Assembly: GCA_965203215.1 (NCBI GenBank)
Contig: CBDBBY010000001.1
Location: 1,798,001 to 1,862,000 of the forward strand
Length of the DNA: 64,000 nucleotides
Direction of reading: 5' to 3'
From: CBDBBY01 sp965203215
GTDB lineage: Bacteria; Pseudomonadota; Alphaproteobacteria; Rhodobacterales; Rhodobacteraceae
Part shown: positions 1 to 8,639 of the stretch, piece after piece
Numbering within the stretch: position 1 is the first letter of the stretch
How the letters are laid out: every line of letters starts with the position of its first letter
The notes under the pieces: generated by a model
The model's input: the letters and a program-made list of their open reading frames with translations, nothing else
Told to the model about the DNA's origin: nothing
The model's database searches: none
Translations under genes and position numbers: made by a program

Positions 1-12
1 CAACCGGAGGCT

Positions 13-1265
13 GGAATTTTCCAGGGCTTTCGCTCTTAAAATTTGCCGATCGCGTTGGCCAGCATTCCGAGCAGATATTCGTCGCTCATGGCGGCGATCT
101 CCATCCGTCCCTTGAGCGGGTAGTCGTCGTCCATGAGGCGCACGATGTTCAGGCCGATGCGCCGGAGGGCGGCGAGGCACTCCGGCCCGCTCAGGGTCCG
201 GTTCCGCATCCGGTCCTCGTCCATGACGACGTCGAGGACCCAGTGGACGCAGTTCTCGATCTTCCAGTGGTTGCGGGTGAGCTCCAGAAGCCGCTCCGGC
301 GAGATCTCCGCGCTCATGATGTAGTATCGGACGGACCGCTCCCGTTTGCCCTTCCGCTCGCGGACCGCCTCGATCCTGCCGACGGCCTTGAGGCCGGGCC
401 AGCCGTGCAGATCCTGCAGCCAGCCGACATCGTGCGAGACCGTCGCGACGCGTGTCTCGATGCGCCCGTGCCCGCCGTCAACATGCTGACAAGAAAGCAT
501 TTCCTTCCGCGCCTCGGGATCGTCGAACCAGTCCCGGACGTCCTCGTGCAGCGACTTCTGGTTGCGCTTCACCGGAAGGACGTAGTTGCCGCCCTTCTCC
601 ACGATCAGCGCCGACGCCTCGCGCTGCGTGTGCATCGCGTCGGCCGTCACCGTGCGCCCGTTCAGATCCAGAATCTCCAGAAGGGCCGGGAGCGCCGTGA
701 TCTCGTTCGACTTCCCGTCGACCTTGATCTGGCCGAGAACGAGTCCCGCCCCGGGCTCGAACGCCTGCACCAGATGCAGCGCGGACTTGCTCGAGGCGTC
801 CAGGATCGCGCCCTTCAGCACCTTGCCGTCGATCGCCACTTGGTCCGCCGGACCGCCCGAAAGCGCCGCCAGCAGCATCTTCGCTAGCTCCGTCAGGGCG
901 CCCGCCATCTGCTCCGGATCGAGAGCGTTGAACAGGTCGGAGAACGAGTCGTGGCTCGGCGGACCGCCCTTGAGTTCCAAGAATCCGCGCAAAAACTCGT
1001 ATTTGACCTTCGCGTACCGGGCGAACGAGCTGCATGACGACTTGCCGGACAGCGTCGCCAGCAGAGCGATCACCAGCATCTCGATCAAGTCATGCTTCTT
1101 GGCGTTGCTCTTGCGGGGGTCGTCAACCCCTTGAAAAATAGCGCGTAATTTTTCCATCTTCTGCCTCCGGACACTGCTCTTCGTTGTTGTTTTGACCGGA
1201 GAGTGGCATCACGAGGCGGAAATGGAAAACGGAAATTTTTAAGAGCGAAAGCCCTGGGAATTTTC
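13..1265. mobile_element. ISAs1-family insertion sequence, complete
   Basis: The two ends form perfect inverted repeats: CAGGGCTTTCGCTCTTAAA at 22-40 matches the reverse complement at 1238-1256. Outside them the direct repeat GGAATTTTC occurs at 13-21 and 1257-1265, as expected of a target-site duplication of 8-10 bp. The element is about 1.24 kb and holds one intact transposase on the minus strand. Clean ends and an open frame suggest a fairly recent insertion. It lies immediately upstream of the catabolic operon starting at 1414 and may have replaced or altered that operon's promoter region. A degraded relative sits at 38211-38496. Confidence 0.9.
36..1157 (-). CDS. ISAs1-family transposase
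   Basis: The 373-residue protein has the ISAs1 layout: an N-terminal DUF4338-like helical region (residues about 1-110) followed by a DDE domain with VAIDGKVLKGA (about 107-117), VTADAMHTQ (second acid, about 170) and ENCVHWVLDVVMDEDRMR near residue 300 carrying the last acid. Length is usual for the family. It catalyses cut-and-paste movement of the surrounding element, whose inverted repeats lie just outside the gene. Nothing looks broken. The start is the ATG at 1155-1157. Confidence 0.93.
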   Translation of the reverse strand: MEKLRAIFQGVDDPRKSNAKKHDLIEMLVIALLATLSGKSSCSSFARYAKVKYEFLRGFLELKGGPPSHDSFSDLFNALDPEQMAGALTELAKMLLAALSGGPADQVAIDGKVLKGAILDASSKSALHLVQAFEPGAGLVLGQIKVDGKSNEITALPALLEILDLNGRTVTADAMHTQREASALIVEKGGNYVLPVKRNQKSLHEDVRDWFDDPEARKEMLSCQHVDGGHGRIETRVATVSHDVGWLQDLHGWPGLKAVGRIEAVRERKGKRERSVRYYIMSAEISPERLLELTRNHWKIENCVHWVLDVVMDEDRMRNRTLSGPECLAALRRIGLNIVRLMDDDYPLKGRMEIAAMSDEYLLGMLANAIGKF

Positions 1266-1413
1266 CCTCATCTCCGAAGACGCAAAAGGGTTTTTCTATG
1301 TAACTATAGTCAATCTGGGATTTCTTTTCGATGAATCCGAACGCTAACTGCTTGGCGTTGGGACCCGTTTTCGGTGTAATCCGAGCGAGAGCACTGAGTT
1401 GCGCGAGGGCGAT

Positions 1414-2751
1414 ATGGATCTGGCGTTTCATGGAGATATTGTCTGCGCAGGCGGCGTCCATCGAAATGGCTATCTCGGCATTGACGGCGGGAAGGTCGTT
1501 TATGCCGGAATCGAACGACCGGATGCGGCAGACATCGCGGACCATTCCGGCAAGCTGATTTTTCCCGGCGCCATCGACGCGCAGGTCCATTCGCGCAGTC
1601 AGAAAGGGCGCGAAGGGTTCGAATATTCAACAAGAGCCGCCGCTGCCGGCGGAGTTTCCACTATCGTCGATATGCCTTTCGACGAGGGGTCGTTGGTCTG
1701 CAACGCCGACGCGGTTGCCGAAAAGGCAGGCGACGTCGCGCGCGAAGCCCATGTTGACGTGGCGCTTTACGGCACCATCCACCCGAAACAAGGCACCGGC
1801 ACCATTGCCGAACAGGTTGAGGCCGGCGTTTGCGCCTTCAAATTCTCGACCTTCAACACCCATCCCGACCGGTTCCCACGCATTCCGCCGCAACTGATGA
1901 GCGAAGCCTTCGCCGAGATCGCCAAGCACGGTCTGGCGGCGGGCGTGCACAACGAAAACGATGAGATCGTGCGCGCCCGGATGGCGGCGGTCAAGGCCGA
2001 AGTGCGCACCGATTATCTGGCCCACGGACTGACTCACACGCCTCTGTCGGAAGTGCTGGCCATGGCCGAGATTTACGAGATCGGCGCCTACACCGGATGC
2101 CCTGCGCATGTGGTGCATTGCTCGCTGGGACGCGGCATCGACATTTGCGAAAGCTACAAGCGGCAGGGTTTCGCGGCTTCGGTCGAGGTCTGCATTCACT
2201 ATCTGTGTTTTGCCGAGGACATCGACGTGAAAGCGCGCGGCGGGCTGGCCAAGATCAACCCTCCGATCCGGCCTGCCGCCGAGCGCAAGAAACTCTGGGC
2301 GCATCTGGCGGCGGGCAACATCGACCTGGTTTCAACCGATCACGTCGCGTGGTCTTTGGATCGCAAGAACGACCCGAATATGCTTGCCAATTCCAGCGGC
2401 GGACCCGGCCTTGAGGTGCTGGTGCCCGCGCTGATCGCCGGGTGCCGGGATCGCGGCATCGACCTGAGCGTCGCGGCGCGGGTGCTGGCGGCCAACCCGG
2501 CGCGGCATTTCCGGCTGACCTCCAAGGGAGCGCTGAGCGTGGGCGCCGATGCTGATTTTTCGATCATCGACCCTGAACGCGCGCCGTGGAGAGTGGTGCA
2601 GTCCCAGACCGTCAGCGATTGGTCGCTCTATGATGGAATGGAGCTGCCGCAGGTCCGCGAGACCTGGCTGCGCGGACGAAAGGTTTGGGACGGCTCCGCC
2701 GTGCTGAACAATGCAGGCGACGGGCGTTTCGTCAGACCGTTCGAGGCTTGA
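1414..2751 (+). CDS. hydantoinase/dihydroorotase-like cyclic amidase
   Basis: Amidohydrolase-superfamily protein of 445 residues, close in layout to dihydroorotase, allantoinase and hydantoinase. Metal ligands are visible: DAQVH at 55-59 (the first His of the usual HxH is Gln, a variant also seen in some dihydroorotases), Lys143 in AFKFSTF as the carbamylated lysine, His179, His235 and Asp309 in STDH. It should open a cyclic amide ring; the operon suggests hydantoin-5-propionate to N-carbamoyl-glutamate, which is inference. I chose ATG 1414; an in-frame TTG at 1399 is possible. The stop is 3 bases before the next gene. First gene of a four-gene operon. Confidence 0.88.
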   Translation: MDLAFHGDIVCAGGVHRNGYLGIDGGKVVYAGIERPDAADIADHSGKLIFPGAIDAQVHSRSQKGREGFEYSTRAAAAGGVSTIVDMPFDEGSLVCNADAVAEKAGDVAREAHVDVALYGTIHPKQGTGTIAEQVEAGVCAFKFSTFNTHPDRFPRIPPQLMSEAFAEIAKHGLAAGVHNENDEIVRARMAAVKAEVRTDYLAHGLTHTPLSEVLAMAEIYEIGAYTGCPAHVVHCSLGRGIDICESYKRQGFAASVEVCIHYLCFAEDIDVKARGGLAKINPPIRPAAERKKLWAHLAAGNIDLVSTDHVAWSLDRKNDPNMLANSSGGPGLEVLVPALIAGCRDRGIDLSVAARVLAANPARHFRLTSKGALSVGADADFSIIDPERAPWRVVQSQTVSDWSLYDGMELPQVRETWLRGRKVWDGSAVLNNAGDGRFVRPFEA

Positions 2752-2754
2752 GGG

Positions 2755-3999
2755 ATGGGGTTGAAAGTCAATCAGGAGCGTTTGCAAGCGCGGCTCGATC
2801 ACATGGCGGGCCTGACCGTCCCCGACGAGCCGTGGGAGCGGACGGCATTTTCGAACCTGTACAAACAAGGTCGCGCTTGGCTGACCGCCCAGATGCAGGA
2901 AATCGGTCTGGAAACGCGGCTCGACGCAGCGGCGAACCTGATCGGCATCTTGCCGGGCACGGGCAATGGCCTCGGCCCCATCGCGGTTGGCTCTCATTCC
3001 GACACGGTGCCGTCGGGCGGGCGTTTTGATGGCGTAGCAGGCGTGATGGTCGCGTTGGAGATTGCGCAGGTGTTGCAGGAGGCCGGGCATCGGCTGCGCC
3101 ATCCGTTCGAAGCCATCGACTTTCTGGCGGAAGAACCCAACCGATACGGCATCTCCTGTGTCGGCAGCCGGGCGATGGCGGGCCAACTGACGCCCGAAAT
3201 CCTGGCCTATGCCGCGCCGGACGGCTCGATCTTGGCCGAAGGCATTTCGGATATGGGCGGCGATCCTGATGCGCTGACAGCCCCGCTGCGCAGACCGGGA
3301 GATACTGCAGCGTTTCTGGAGATGCATATTGAACAGGCTCGCGTGCTGGAATCGGCGGGTGAGGATATCGGCGCGGTGACCGGCATCGCCGGGATCATCC
3401 GCATCGCCGTGACCGTCAGCGGCATCGCCGACCATTCCGGCGCGACCCCCATGAACGTGCGCCGTGATGCGCTGACCGGGGCGTCGGAGATGCTGCTGGC
3501 ATTCGAAACGAATGCCAAGGCCGAGACCCGCGCGCCGATGGTGGCGACGGTGGGCAAGCTCGATGTCGCCCCCAACGCGGCCAATGCAGTCCCGGGGCAA
3601 GTGGCGTTCACGCTGGAAATCCGCTCAGCCGACAATGGCGTGCTGACGGAATTCCGCGACTGGGCATTGGCCGAGGCAGAACGCATTGCCAAGGCGCGCT
3701 ATCTGGAACTCGACACCCGGGTGATCGGGGAATCCACCCCGTCGCCAATGAATGACAAGGTGCAGACGGCCATTCTGGACGCTGCACAGGACGCTGGGTT
3801 CAAAGCACGCAGAATGCCCAGCGGGGCTGGCCACGACGCGGCCTATATGGCGCGGGTTGCGCCCGCAGGGATGGCGTTCATCCCCTGCCTTGGCGGGCGC
3901 AGCCATTGCCCGGAGGAATTCGCCACCGCCGAGCAGGTGGCAAAAGGCGCGCAAGTGCTGCTGGACGCGGTGCTGCGTCTTGATCAGGAACTGGATTGA
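2755..3999 (+). CDS. M20-family N-carbamoyl-L-amino-acid hydrolase (amidase, hydantoinase/carbamoylase family)
   Basis: The 414-residue protein has the dinuclear zinc M20 carbamoylase pattern: SHSDTVPSGG with His81 and Asp83, FDGVAG with Asp92, the double Glu at 126-127 (AEEPNR), MHIEQ with His191, and a C-terminal GRSHCPEE box supplying the last His. Family members hydrolyse N-carbamoyl amino acids, ureidoglycolate or allantoate, releasing CO2 and ammonia. With the cyclic amidase 3 bases upstream it forms the classic hydantoin-to-amino-acid pair. Here I infer N-carbamoyl-L-glutamate as substrate because the next gene is urocanase-like. No defects seen. Confidence 0.9.
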   Translation: MGLKVNQERLQARLDHMAGLTVPDEPWERTAFSNLYKQGRAWLTAQMQEIGLETRLDAAANLIGILPGTGNGLGPIAVGSHSDTVPSGGRFDGVAGVMVALEIAQVLQEAGHRLRHPFEAIDFLAEEPNRYGISCVGSRAMAGQLTPEILAYAAPDGSILAEGISDMGGDPDALTAPLRRPGDTAAFLEMHIEQARVLESAGEDIGAVTGIAGIIRIAVTVSGIADHSGATPMNVRRDALTGASEMLLAFETNAKAETRAPMVATVGKLDVAPNAANAVPGQVAFTLEIRSADNGVLTEFRDWALAEAERIAKARYLELDTRVIGESTPSPMNDKVQTAILDAAQDAGFKARRMPSGAGHDAAYMARVAPAGMAFIPCLGGRSHCPEEFATAEQVAKGAQVLLDAVLRLDQELD

Positions 4000-4011
4000 G
4001 GAGCGACGGCT

Positions 4012-5709
4012 ATGACGGAGGTGATCGAACACGTCAAAGCGAAACGCGGGATGGAGTTGCGCTGCAAGGGGTGGAAGCAGGAAACGCTGCTGCGGATGCT
4101 GGAGAACAACCTGGAGAACGGGCAGGATCCGTCGCGCCTGATCGTCTATGGCGGCATCGCCAAGGCGGCGCGGAACTGGGAAAGCTATCACGCGATCGTC
4201 GAGACGTTGAAAACGCTGGAGAACGACGAAACCATGGTGGTGCAGGCGGGCATGCCGGTGGCGGTGTTCCCGACCCACCGGATGGCGCCGCGCGTGGTGA
4301 TGGGGCTGACCAACGTGATCCGGGCCGACTGGCCGATGTTTTACGATTTGATCGACAAGAACCTGACCACCTTTTCCAGCTATACCGCCGGCCCATGGGA
4401 ATATATCGGCAGTCAGGGCGTAGTCGAAGGCACGTTCGAAACCATCGCATGCATCGGGGATGAAAAGTGGGACGGCGACCTCAAGGGCCGCATCTTCTTC
4501 ACTGCCGGCCTAGGCGGCATGGGGCGCAGCCAGCCCAAGGCGATGACCATGCATGGCGGCGTCTCGGTCACGGTCGAAGTGCGCCGCGAAGTGGTGGATG
4601 AAAAGCTGTCCCAAGGCTGGGCCGATGCGGAGGCCAAGGACTTGGATGAAGCCATTCGCATGGCTGACGAAGCCGCGAAAGCGAAAAAGCCGCTCGCCAT
4701 CCTGATCTGCGCCAACATGGTCGATATCTGCGAAGAAGCCGTCGAGAAGGGTTGGACACCCGATATCGTCACCGAGATGTGCCCGTTCCACGATCCGTTC
4801 GCGGTGATTCCCTCGGGCCTGACGCCGGACGAGGCGGAAGCGATCCTGAAGCGTTCGCGCAAGGAATACATGGGCAACGCGCGCGACTCAATCTGCCGCA
4901 TGGTTCGCGCCATGAACAAATTGCAGGACATGGGTTGCGAGGTGTTCGAGTTCGGCACCTTCGTCCGCAAAGAGGCCGCGGATGCCGGGATGAGCAGTGA
5001 CGAGGCGTTCCGATATCCAGGCTTCGTCAGCGCTTATTGGCGTCCGAAACTGTTCGAGCTGGGCCGCGGCCCGTTCCGCTGGACCTGCATCTCGGGCGAG
5101 ATTAGCGACCGTGATCGGCTGGACGAACTGGCCCTATCGATGTTCCCCGACTGCCCGATCACCCAGCGCTGGATCCCGCTGGCCCGGGAATTTCTGCCGA
5201 TCGAGGCGCTGCCCGCGCGCGTCTGCTTCATGGGCTTCGGCCAGCGCAAGGCTTTCGCTTTGGCGGTGAACGACCTGATCGCCAAGGGCGAGATCAAGGG
5301 GCCGGTGGCGTTTTCGCGCGACAATCTGGACAGCGGCGCCATCGCCAACCCGGCGATGGAGACCGAGGACATGAAGGACGGCTCCGACGCGATCGCCGAC
5401 TGGCCGTTCATCAACGGACTTCTGAACGCCTCGGCCGGGGCCGATCTGGTCTCGATCCAGTCGAACGGCACGATGGGGGTCAGCCACCACACCGGCTGCA
5501 CCATCATCGCCGACGGGACCGATGAATCCGAACTCCGGATCGGGTCGGCCATGACGACGGATGTGGGCATCGGCATCATCCGCTATGCGCAATCGGGCTA
5601 TGAGATCGCCAAAGAGGTCTCCGAGGGCAAAGGCCCGCTGACCGACGACGCGATCCGCGTGCCGTTGTGGTGGACGCCGGAGGCAACATTCGGGCCTAGC
5701 GATGACTGA
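4012..5709 (+). CDS. divergent urocanate hydratase-like enzyme
   Basis: The 565-residue protein follows urocanase along its whole length: LIVYGGIAKAARNWE (about 43-57), the NAD-binding TAGLGGMG (164-171), the conserved Cys405 in PARVCFMGFGQR and an acidic RDNLDSG loop (436-442). Two segments differ from standard HutU: the usual QTSAHDP is EMCPFHDPF (255-263), and the usual HHGGGVGIGYS stretch is QSNGTMGVSHH (483-493). These flank the substrate pocket in the family, so a modified urocanate (thio-, S-methylthio- or N-methyl-urocanate) is more likely than urocanate. No hutH, hutI or hutG lies nearby. Starts 12 bases after the carbamoylase and overlaps the next gene by 8 bases. Confidence 0.88.
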   Translation: MTEVIEHVKAKRGMELRCKGWKQETLLRMLENNLENGQDPSRLIVYGGIAKAARNWESYHAIVETLKTLENDETMVVQAGMPVAVFPTHRMAPRVVMGLTNVIRADWPMFYDLIDKNLTTFSSYTAGPWEYIGSQGVVEGTFETIACIGDEKWDGDLKGRIFFTAGLGGMGRSQPKAMTMHGGVSVTVEVRREVVDEKLSQGWADAEAKDLDEAIRMADEAAKAKKPLAILICANMVDICEEAVEKGWTPDIVTEMCPFHDPFAVIPSGLTPDEAEAILKRSRKEYMGNARDSICRMVRAMNKLQDMGCEVFEFGTFVRKEAADAGMSSDEAFRYPGFVSAYWRPKLFELGRGPFRWTCISGEISDRDRLDELALSMFPDCPITQRWIPLAREFLPIEALPARVCFMGFGQRKAFALAVNDLIAKGEIKGPVAFSRDNLDSGAIANPAMETEDMKDGSDAIADWPFINGLLNASAGADLVSIQSNGTMGVSHHTGCTIIADGTDESELRIGSAMTTDVGIGIIRYAQSGYEIAKEVSEGKGPLTDDAIRVPLWWTPEATFGPSDD

Positions 5710-7210
5710 GACCGTCGGACTGACCGGCGGGCTGGTGATGGCATCCGCCGACAGCCGCGCCGAGAAAGCGGACATCGTCATCCGGGACGGCAAAATCTTG
5801 GCTCTCGGCCGCGATCTCGATCTTGCGGCGCACCGGGTGACGCGGAACGAGGACGTTTCGGGCAAGCTGATCCTGCCGGGTTTCGTGAACACGCACTATC
5901 ACAGCCACGACCGCTGGGACCGGGGGCGGTTCTCGACTATGCCGCTGGAAATCTGGATGTCGCTGTACAACCCGCCAACCTACGGGCGCGGCTGGACGCC
6001 GGACGAAATTTATCTGCGCACGCTGCTGGGCGGGATGGAGTTGATCCGGGGCGGCGCCACGGCCGTGCTGGACGATGTGCATCTGGGAATGCAGATCGAC
6101 GACGCGTCGATCGATGCGGTGTTCCGCGCCTATGCAGACCTTGGCATGCGCGCCGATGTGGGCATCGCCTACAGCGACCTTCCGGGGCACGAGACGATAC
6201 CTTATCTGGATGATCTGCTGCCCGAGAAGTTCAAGACCAAAGGCCAGATCGGCGCGCGCAGCCGCAATGAGATGCTGGGCGTCTGGACCGAGCTGGCACA
6301 ACGCCATTCGGAGCGAGTGCGGTCCGCGGTCTCGGTCTCGGGTCCGCAACGCTGCACGGTGGAATTCCAGCAGCAGGCGCAGGAACTGGCGCGCGGACTG
6401 AACCGCCCGGTGCTGACCCATGTTCTGGAAACCCGCATCCAAGCGATGACCGCACATAAATTCTACGGCCGGTCCATGATCGAGCATATGGATCAGATCG
6501 GCGTGCTGGATGCGCAAACGGTGGTCATACACGGCGTCTGGCAGACGGGCAGCGATCTGGACATCGTGGCGGGATCCGGCGCCGGCGTTTCGCACAATCC
6601 GGTGTCCAACACGAAGCTGGGCAGCGGCATCGCGCCGGTGATGTCGATGCTGAAGCGCGGCATTCCGGTAGGTCTGGGCACCGACAATCACAATGCCAAT
6701 GACAGCTGCTCCATGTTCGAGGCGGTTAAATTCGGCAACCTGCTGCAACCGCTGCTCCACGAGGATTTCGAGGACTGGCCCGACGCCCGCGCCAGCTTGC
6801 GCATGGCGTCCGAGCATGGCGCGGCGCTGATGAGGCAGGAGGATCGCGTCGGGCGGCTGGAGCCGGGATACGAGGCCGATTTCCTGTGTTTCGATCTGGC
6901 GGCGGACGGGTTCTTTCCGCTCAACAATCCGGCGGCGCACGCGGTCTACGCCGATAGTCGGGGCGCGCTGCGTGACGTTTGGGTTGCGGGCGCGAAGGTG
7001 CTTGCTGAACAGAAGATCGCAACCGTCGACGAAGCTGCAATTCGGGCCGAGATCAAGGGCCGCGTCAAAGTAATCCAGAAGAAGGTTCTGGGCGGCGTGC
7101 CGGACAGCGCTGAGATGGAGCAATATCTGGTCGCGGCCTATCGCAAATGCATGGACGATCCGTTGATGGAGCCCTATCTGGGCCGGGTGAACTGCTGCCC
7201 GCGCCACTGA
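5702..7210 (+). CDS. TrzN/AtzA-like amidohydrolase (deaminase / thio-group hydrolase)
   Basis: A 502-residue subtype III amidohydrolase. Visible metal-site residues are the HxH in NTHYHSH (His65, His67), His240 in VLTHVLE, His277 in VIHGVW and Asp328 in GLGTDNHN. The relatives include cytosine and chlorohydrolase-type deaminases and TrzN, which removes amino, chloro or methylthio groups from heterocycles. In this operon I infer it hydrolyses the imidazolone made by the urocanase-like enzyme, giving hydantoin-5-propionate for the two upstream-encoded enzymes. Its ATG overlaps the previous stop (ATGACTGA). A decayed partial copy lies at 8640-9769. Confidence 0.87.
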   Translation: MTETVGLTGGLVMASADSRAEKADIVIRDGKILALGRDLDLAAHRVTRNEDVSGKLILPGFVNTHYHSHDRWDRGRFSTMPLEIWMSLYNPPTYGRGWTPDEIYLRTLLGGMELIRGGATAVLDDVHLGMQIDDASIDAVFRAYADLGMRADVGIAYSDLPGHETIPYLDDLLPEKFKTKGQIGARSRNEMLGVWTELAQRHSERVRSAVSVSGPQRCTVEFQQQAQELARGLNRPVLTHVLETRIQAMTAHKFYGRSMIEHMDQIGVLDAQTVVIHGVWQTGSDLDIVAGSGAGVSHNPVSNTKLGSGIAPVMSMLKRGIPVGLGTDNHNANDSCSMFEAVKFGNLLQPLLHEDFEDWPDARASLRMASEHGAALMRQEDRVGRLEPGYEADFLCFDLAADGFFPLNNPAAHAVYADSRGALRDVWVAGAKVLAEQKIATVDEAAIRAEIKGRVKVIQKKVLGGVPDSAEMEQYLVAAYRKCMDDPLMEPYLGRVNCCPRH

Positions 7211-7390
7211 GCGGGGCAGCGATCAATCGCATCTCGACGCTACGCCGAAAGCTCGGCACTGCCATTCGCCGACGGCGGAGCAAAAGTTTCCAAATCCGGG
7301 CTGGGCGTCTGGCATTCCTGCAGCATCGGGATTTTTTGTGTCGGCCATCCGTTCAAAACTGCGCTCGGAACGGTTTTCACTCAGGTTGAA
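7211..7390 (+). repeat. downstream flank shared with 9770-9950
   Basis: The 180 bases after the amidohydrolase stop match 9770-9950 at clearly better than chance identity: both carry ACGCCGAAAGCTCGGC, AAAGTTTCC and GGGCGTCTGGCAT in the same order. The duplicated unit therefore included gene 3' end plus non-coding flank. No gene is visible in either copy. Confidence 0.75.
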
Positions 7391-7509
7391 CCCGGGCGAT
7401 TTCGGAATTGAACTGCCCCGGACTTTCCGGAGAGCGATCAGCTAAACAAGCGAGCTGGAAACTCAAAGAAAGGGATCCATGCCGGAGATAAAGCACACCC
7501 TGGAACATC

Positions 7510-7541
7510 CAGCCGAACTCCGCGCGCGCGGAGTTCGGCTG
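7510..7541. repeat. 32-bp perfect palindrome
   Basis: The sequence reads as its own reverse complement over 32 bases, with arms CAGCCGAACTCCGCG and CGCGGAGTTCGGCTG around a 2-base centre. It sits at the 5' edge of the broken antitoxin copy, where the right arm matches the gene and the left arm appears to be an inverted duplication. It could fold into a strong hairpin. Confidence 0.7.
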
Positions 7542-7726
7542 CTGCGCGGTTACATGCCCGACCAATAGGTCGGCGGCAGGAGGCCGAGGAACACGATACC
7601 TGATTCCACGAACATGTACAGACCGGATTGGAATCAGCCAATGCCGACAATCTGTTGCCACATGAAAAGGTCGAGGAAAAATTTGCCGCTCGCAGAGCCG
7701 AAACTCGCCGCAAGCTCGATAAATCA
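7535..7726 (+). pseudogene. remnant of an antitoxin gene like the one at 26747
   Basis: Base-level similarity to 26840-27024 is obvious: both contain GAGGAACACGAT, ACAGACCGGATTGGA or close variants, TCAGCCAATGCCGACAA and GAAAAATTTGCCGCTCGCAG. The reading frame is interrupted, including a TAG after GACCAA near 7566, and the 5' third is replaced. The toxin half does not follow it; sequence diverges after AAGCTCGAT. It is a relic of a RelB/ParD-like locus duplicated between two distant sites. Confidence 0.75.
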
Positions 7727-7766
7727 CCTCAAGCTACTCGTAGCGCAAAGCAGCCGCAGAAACAAA

Positions 7767-8195
7767 TTATCTAAGCGTATCCAACCGATTGACGCTTCGG
7801 GCTTTCCGGGACTGAATAGCCGAAATAAGTCTGCGTTGAACAACTTTCGTAAACTGCGAGCTAAACGAACCGATATACCCGCCTTCTTCAAAATAGTACG
7901 AAATTTTCGGACAATCGAAGTTGTATTCCTGGGTAATGACCCAAAGCGACAAATGGATATCAAGTCCGGCACGTTTCTTTTCAATCTCCGGCACTTCAAC
8001 CGCAAGCGGATTTTGCTCAGATGGTTGCGAAGTGATGGGTACGAGAAGGACTTCTTGCTGTCCCGGCACAGCCTCTGTCAGCAAAACAAGAGCACAAGGG
8101 CGGTGCTTGCGGCCCTCGGTCTCGCCTCGCCGTTCCTCGCGTTTCCAAAGAAACGGATAGCTCCAAACGTCGCCCAAGCGGGGCGCGTCAGTCAT
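7767..8195 (-). CDS. PemK/MazF-like toxin candidate
   Basis: The 142-residue protein starts MTDAPRLGDVWSYPFLW and continues with RKHRPCALVLL and VLLVPITSQ, the pattern of PemK/MazF-fold toxins (N-terminal GDVW strand, then a [K/R]xRP segment). Members usually cleave mRNA, but the active-site match here is only partial, so activity is inferred. Its ATG (8193-8195) lies within the last codons of the Phd-like antitoxin, an 8-base overlap; an in-frame TTG at 8201 is the alternative. Order antitoxin then toxin fits a type II module. It lies inside the duplicated catabolic region. Confidence 0.62.
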   Translation of the reverse strand: MTDAPRLGDVWSYPFLWKREERRGETEGRKHRPCALVLLTEAVPGQQEVLLVPITSQPSEQNPLAVEVPEIEKKRAGLDIHLSLWVITQEYNFDCPKISYYFEEGGYIGSFSSQFTKVVQRRLISAIQSRKARSVNRLDTLR

Positions 8196-8430
8196 TTTCA
8201 ATGCTTTCTTGAAGCTGCGCTATCAGACTCGCCGCCTCAGCGTCGTCCAAATCATCGATACGTACCGAACGGCGACTATCGTGACGAAGTTGCAGCTTGG
8301 CAAATCGTTCAGTGGTAAGAACAACAAACCGAGGTCGTCCGTGACGGGCGATCTGAATGGGCTCCTGTGCAGCTGCGGCTAGAACATCACCAGTGTTGTT
8401 GGCGAGCTCAGTAGATGAGAACTGACGCAT
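8188..8430 (-). CDS. Phd/YefM-type antitoxin
   Basis: The 80-residue protein begins MRQFSSTELANNTGDVLAA and carries IARHGRPRFVVLTTERF, the Phd/YefM signature of an N-terminal DNA-binding strand-helix unit with a C-terminal toxin-neutralising tail. I chose the ATG at 8428-8430 because AAGGATG stands about 8 bases upstream; an upstream ATG at 8464-8466 lacks such a site. It overlaps the toxin gene. It is expected to repress its own promoter in the A+T-rich stretch 8431-8490. Confidence 0.78.
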   Translation of the reverse strand: MRQFSSTELANNTGDVLAAAAQEPIQIARHGRPRFVVLTTERFAKLQLRHDSRRSVRIDDLDDAEAASLIAQLQESIEND

Positions 8431-8639
8431 ATCACCATCCTTAGCTAGTATCGATATATTGACCATATTAGCTACAATTTAAAAATGGGCAAGACCATTT
8501 GAGAGCGGGCAAGCCTTGGCATTCATCTTTTGTCCGATTTGATCAGTATTGGAATGATAGCCTGAACTGCACCGGGTCTTCCACGAAGCAAAAGATCATT
8601 CGAATTACTGGCAGGAGCGGGCGGGAACCGGAGCGGCGG

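Noticed and set aside
2332..3600. 422-codon minus-strand frame opposite the cyclic amidase and carbamoylase
   Set aside because: It spans the junction of two well-supported genes on the other strand and shows no motif.
4012..5709. Ordinary histidine-utilisation hutU
   Set aside because: No hutH, hutI, hutG or hutF is adjacent, two pocket segments differ, and the neighbours are hydantoin-type enzymes.
5696..7207. Open frame of about 500 codons on the minus strand opposite the TrzN-like gene
   Set aside because: It mirrors the GC-rich codons of the real gene, has no family motif and is His/Arg/Ala-rich in the way of antisense shadows.
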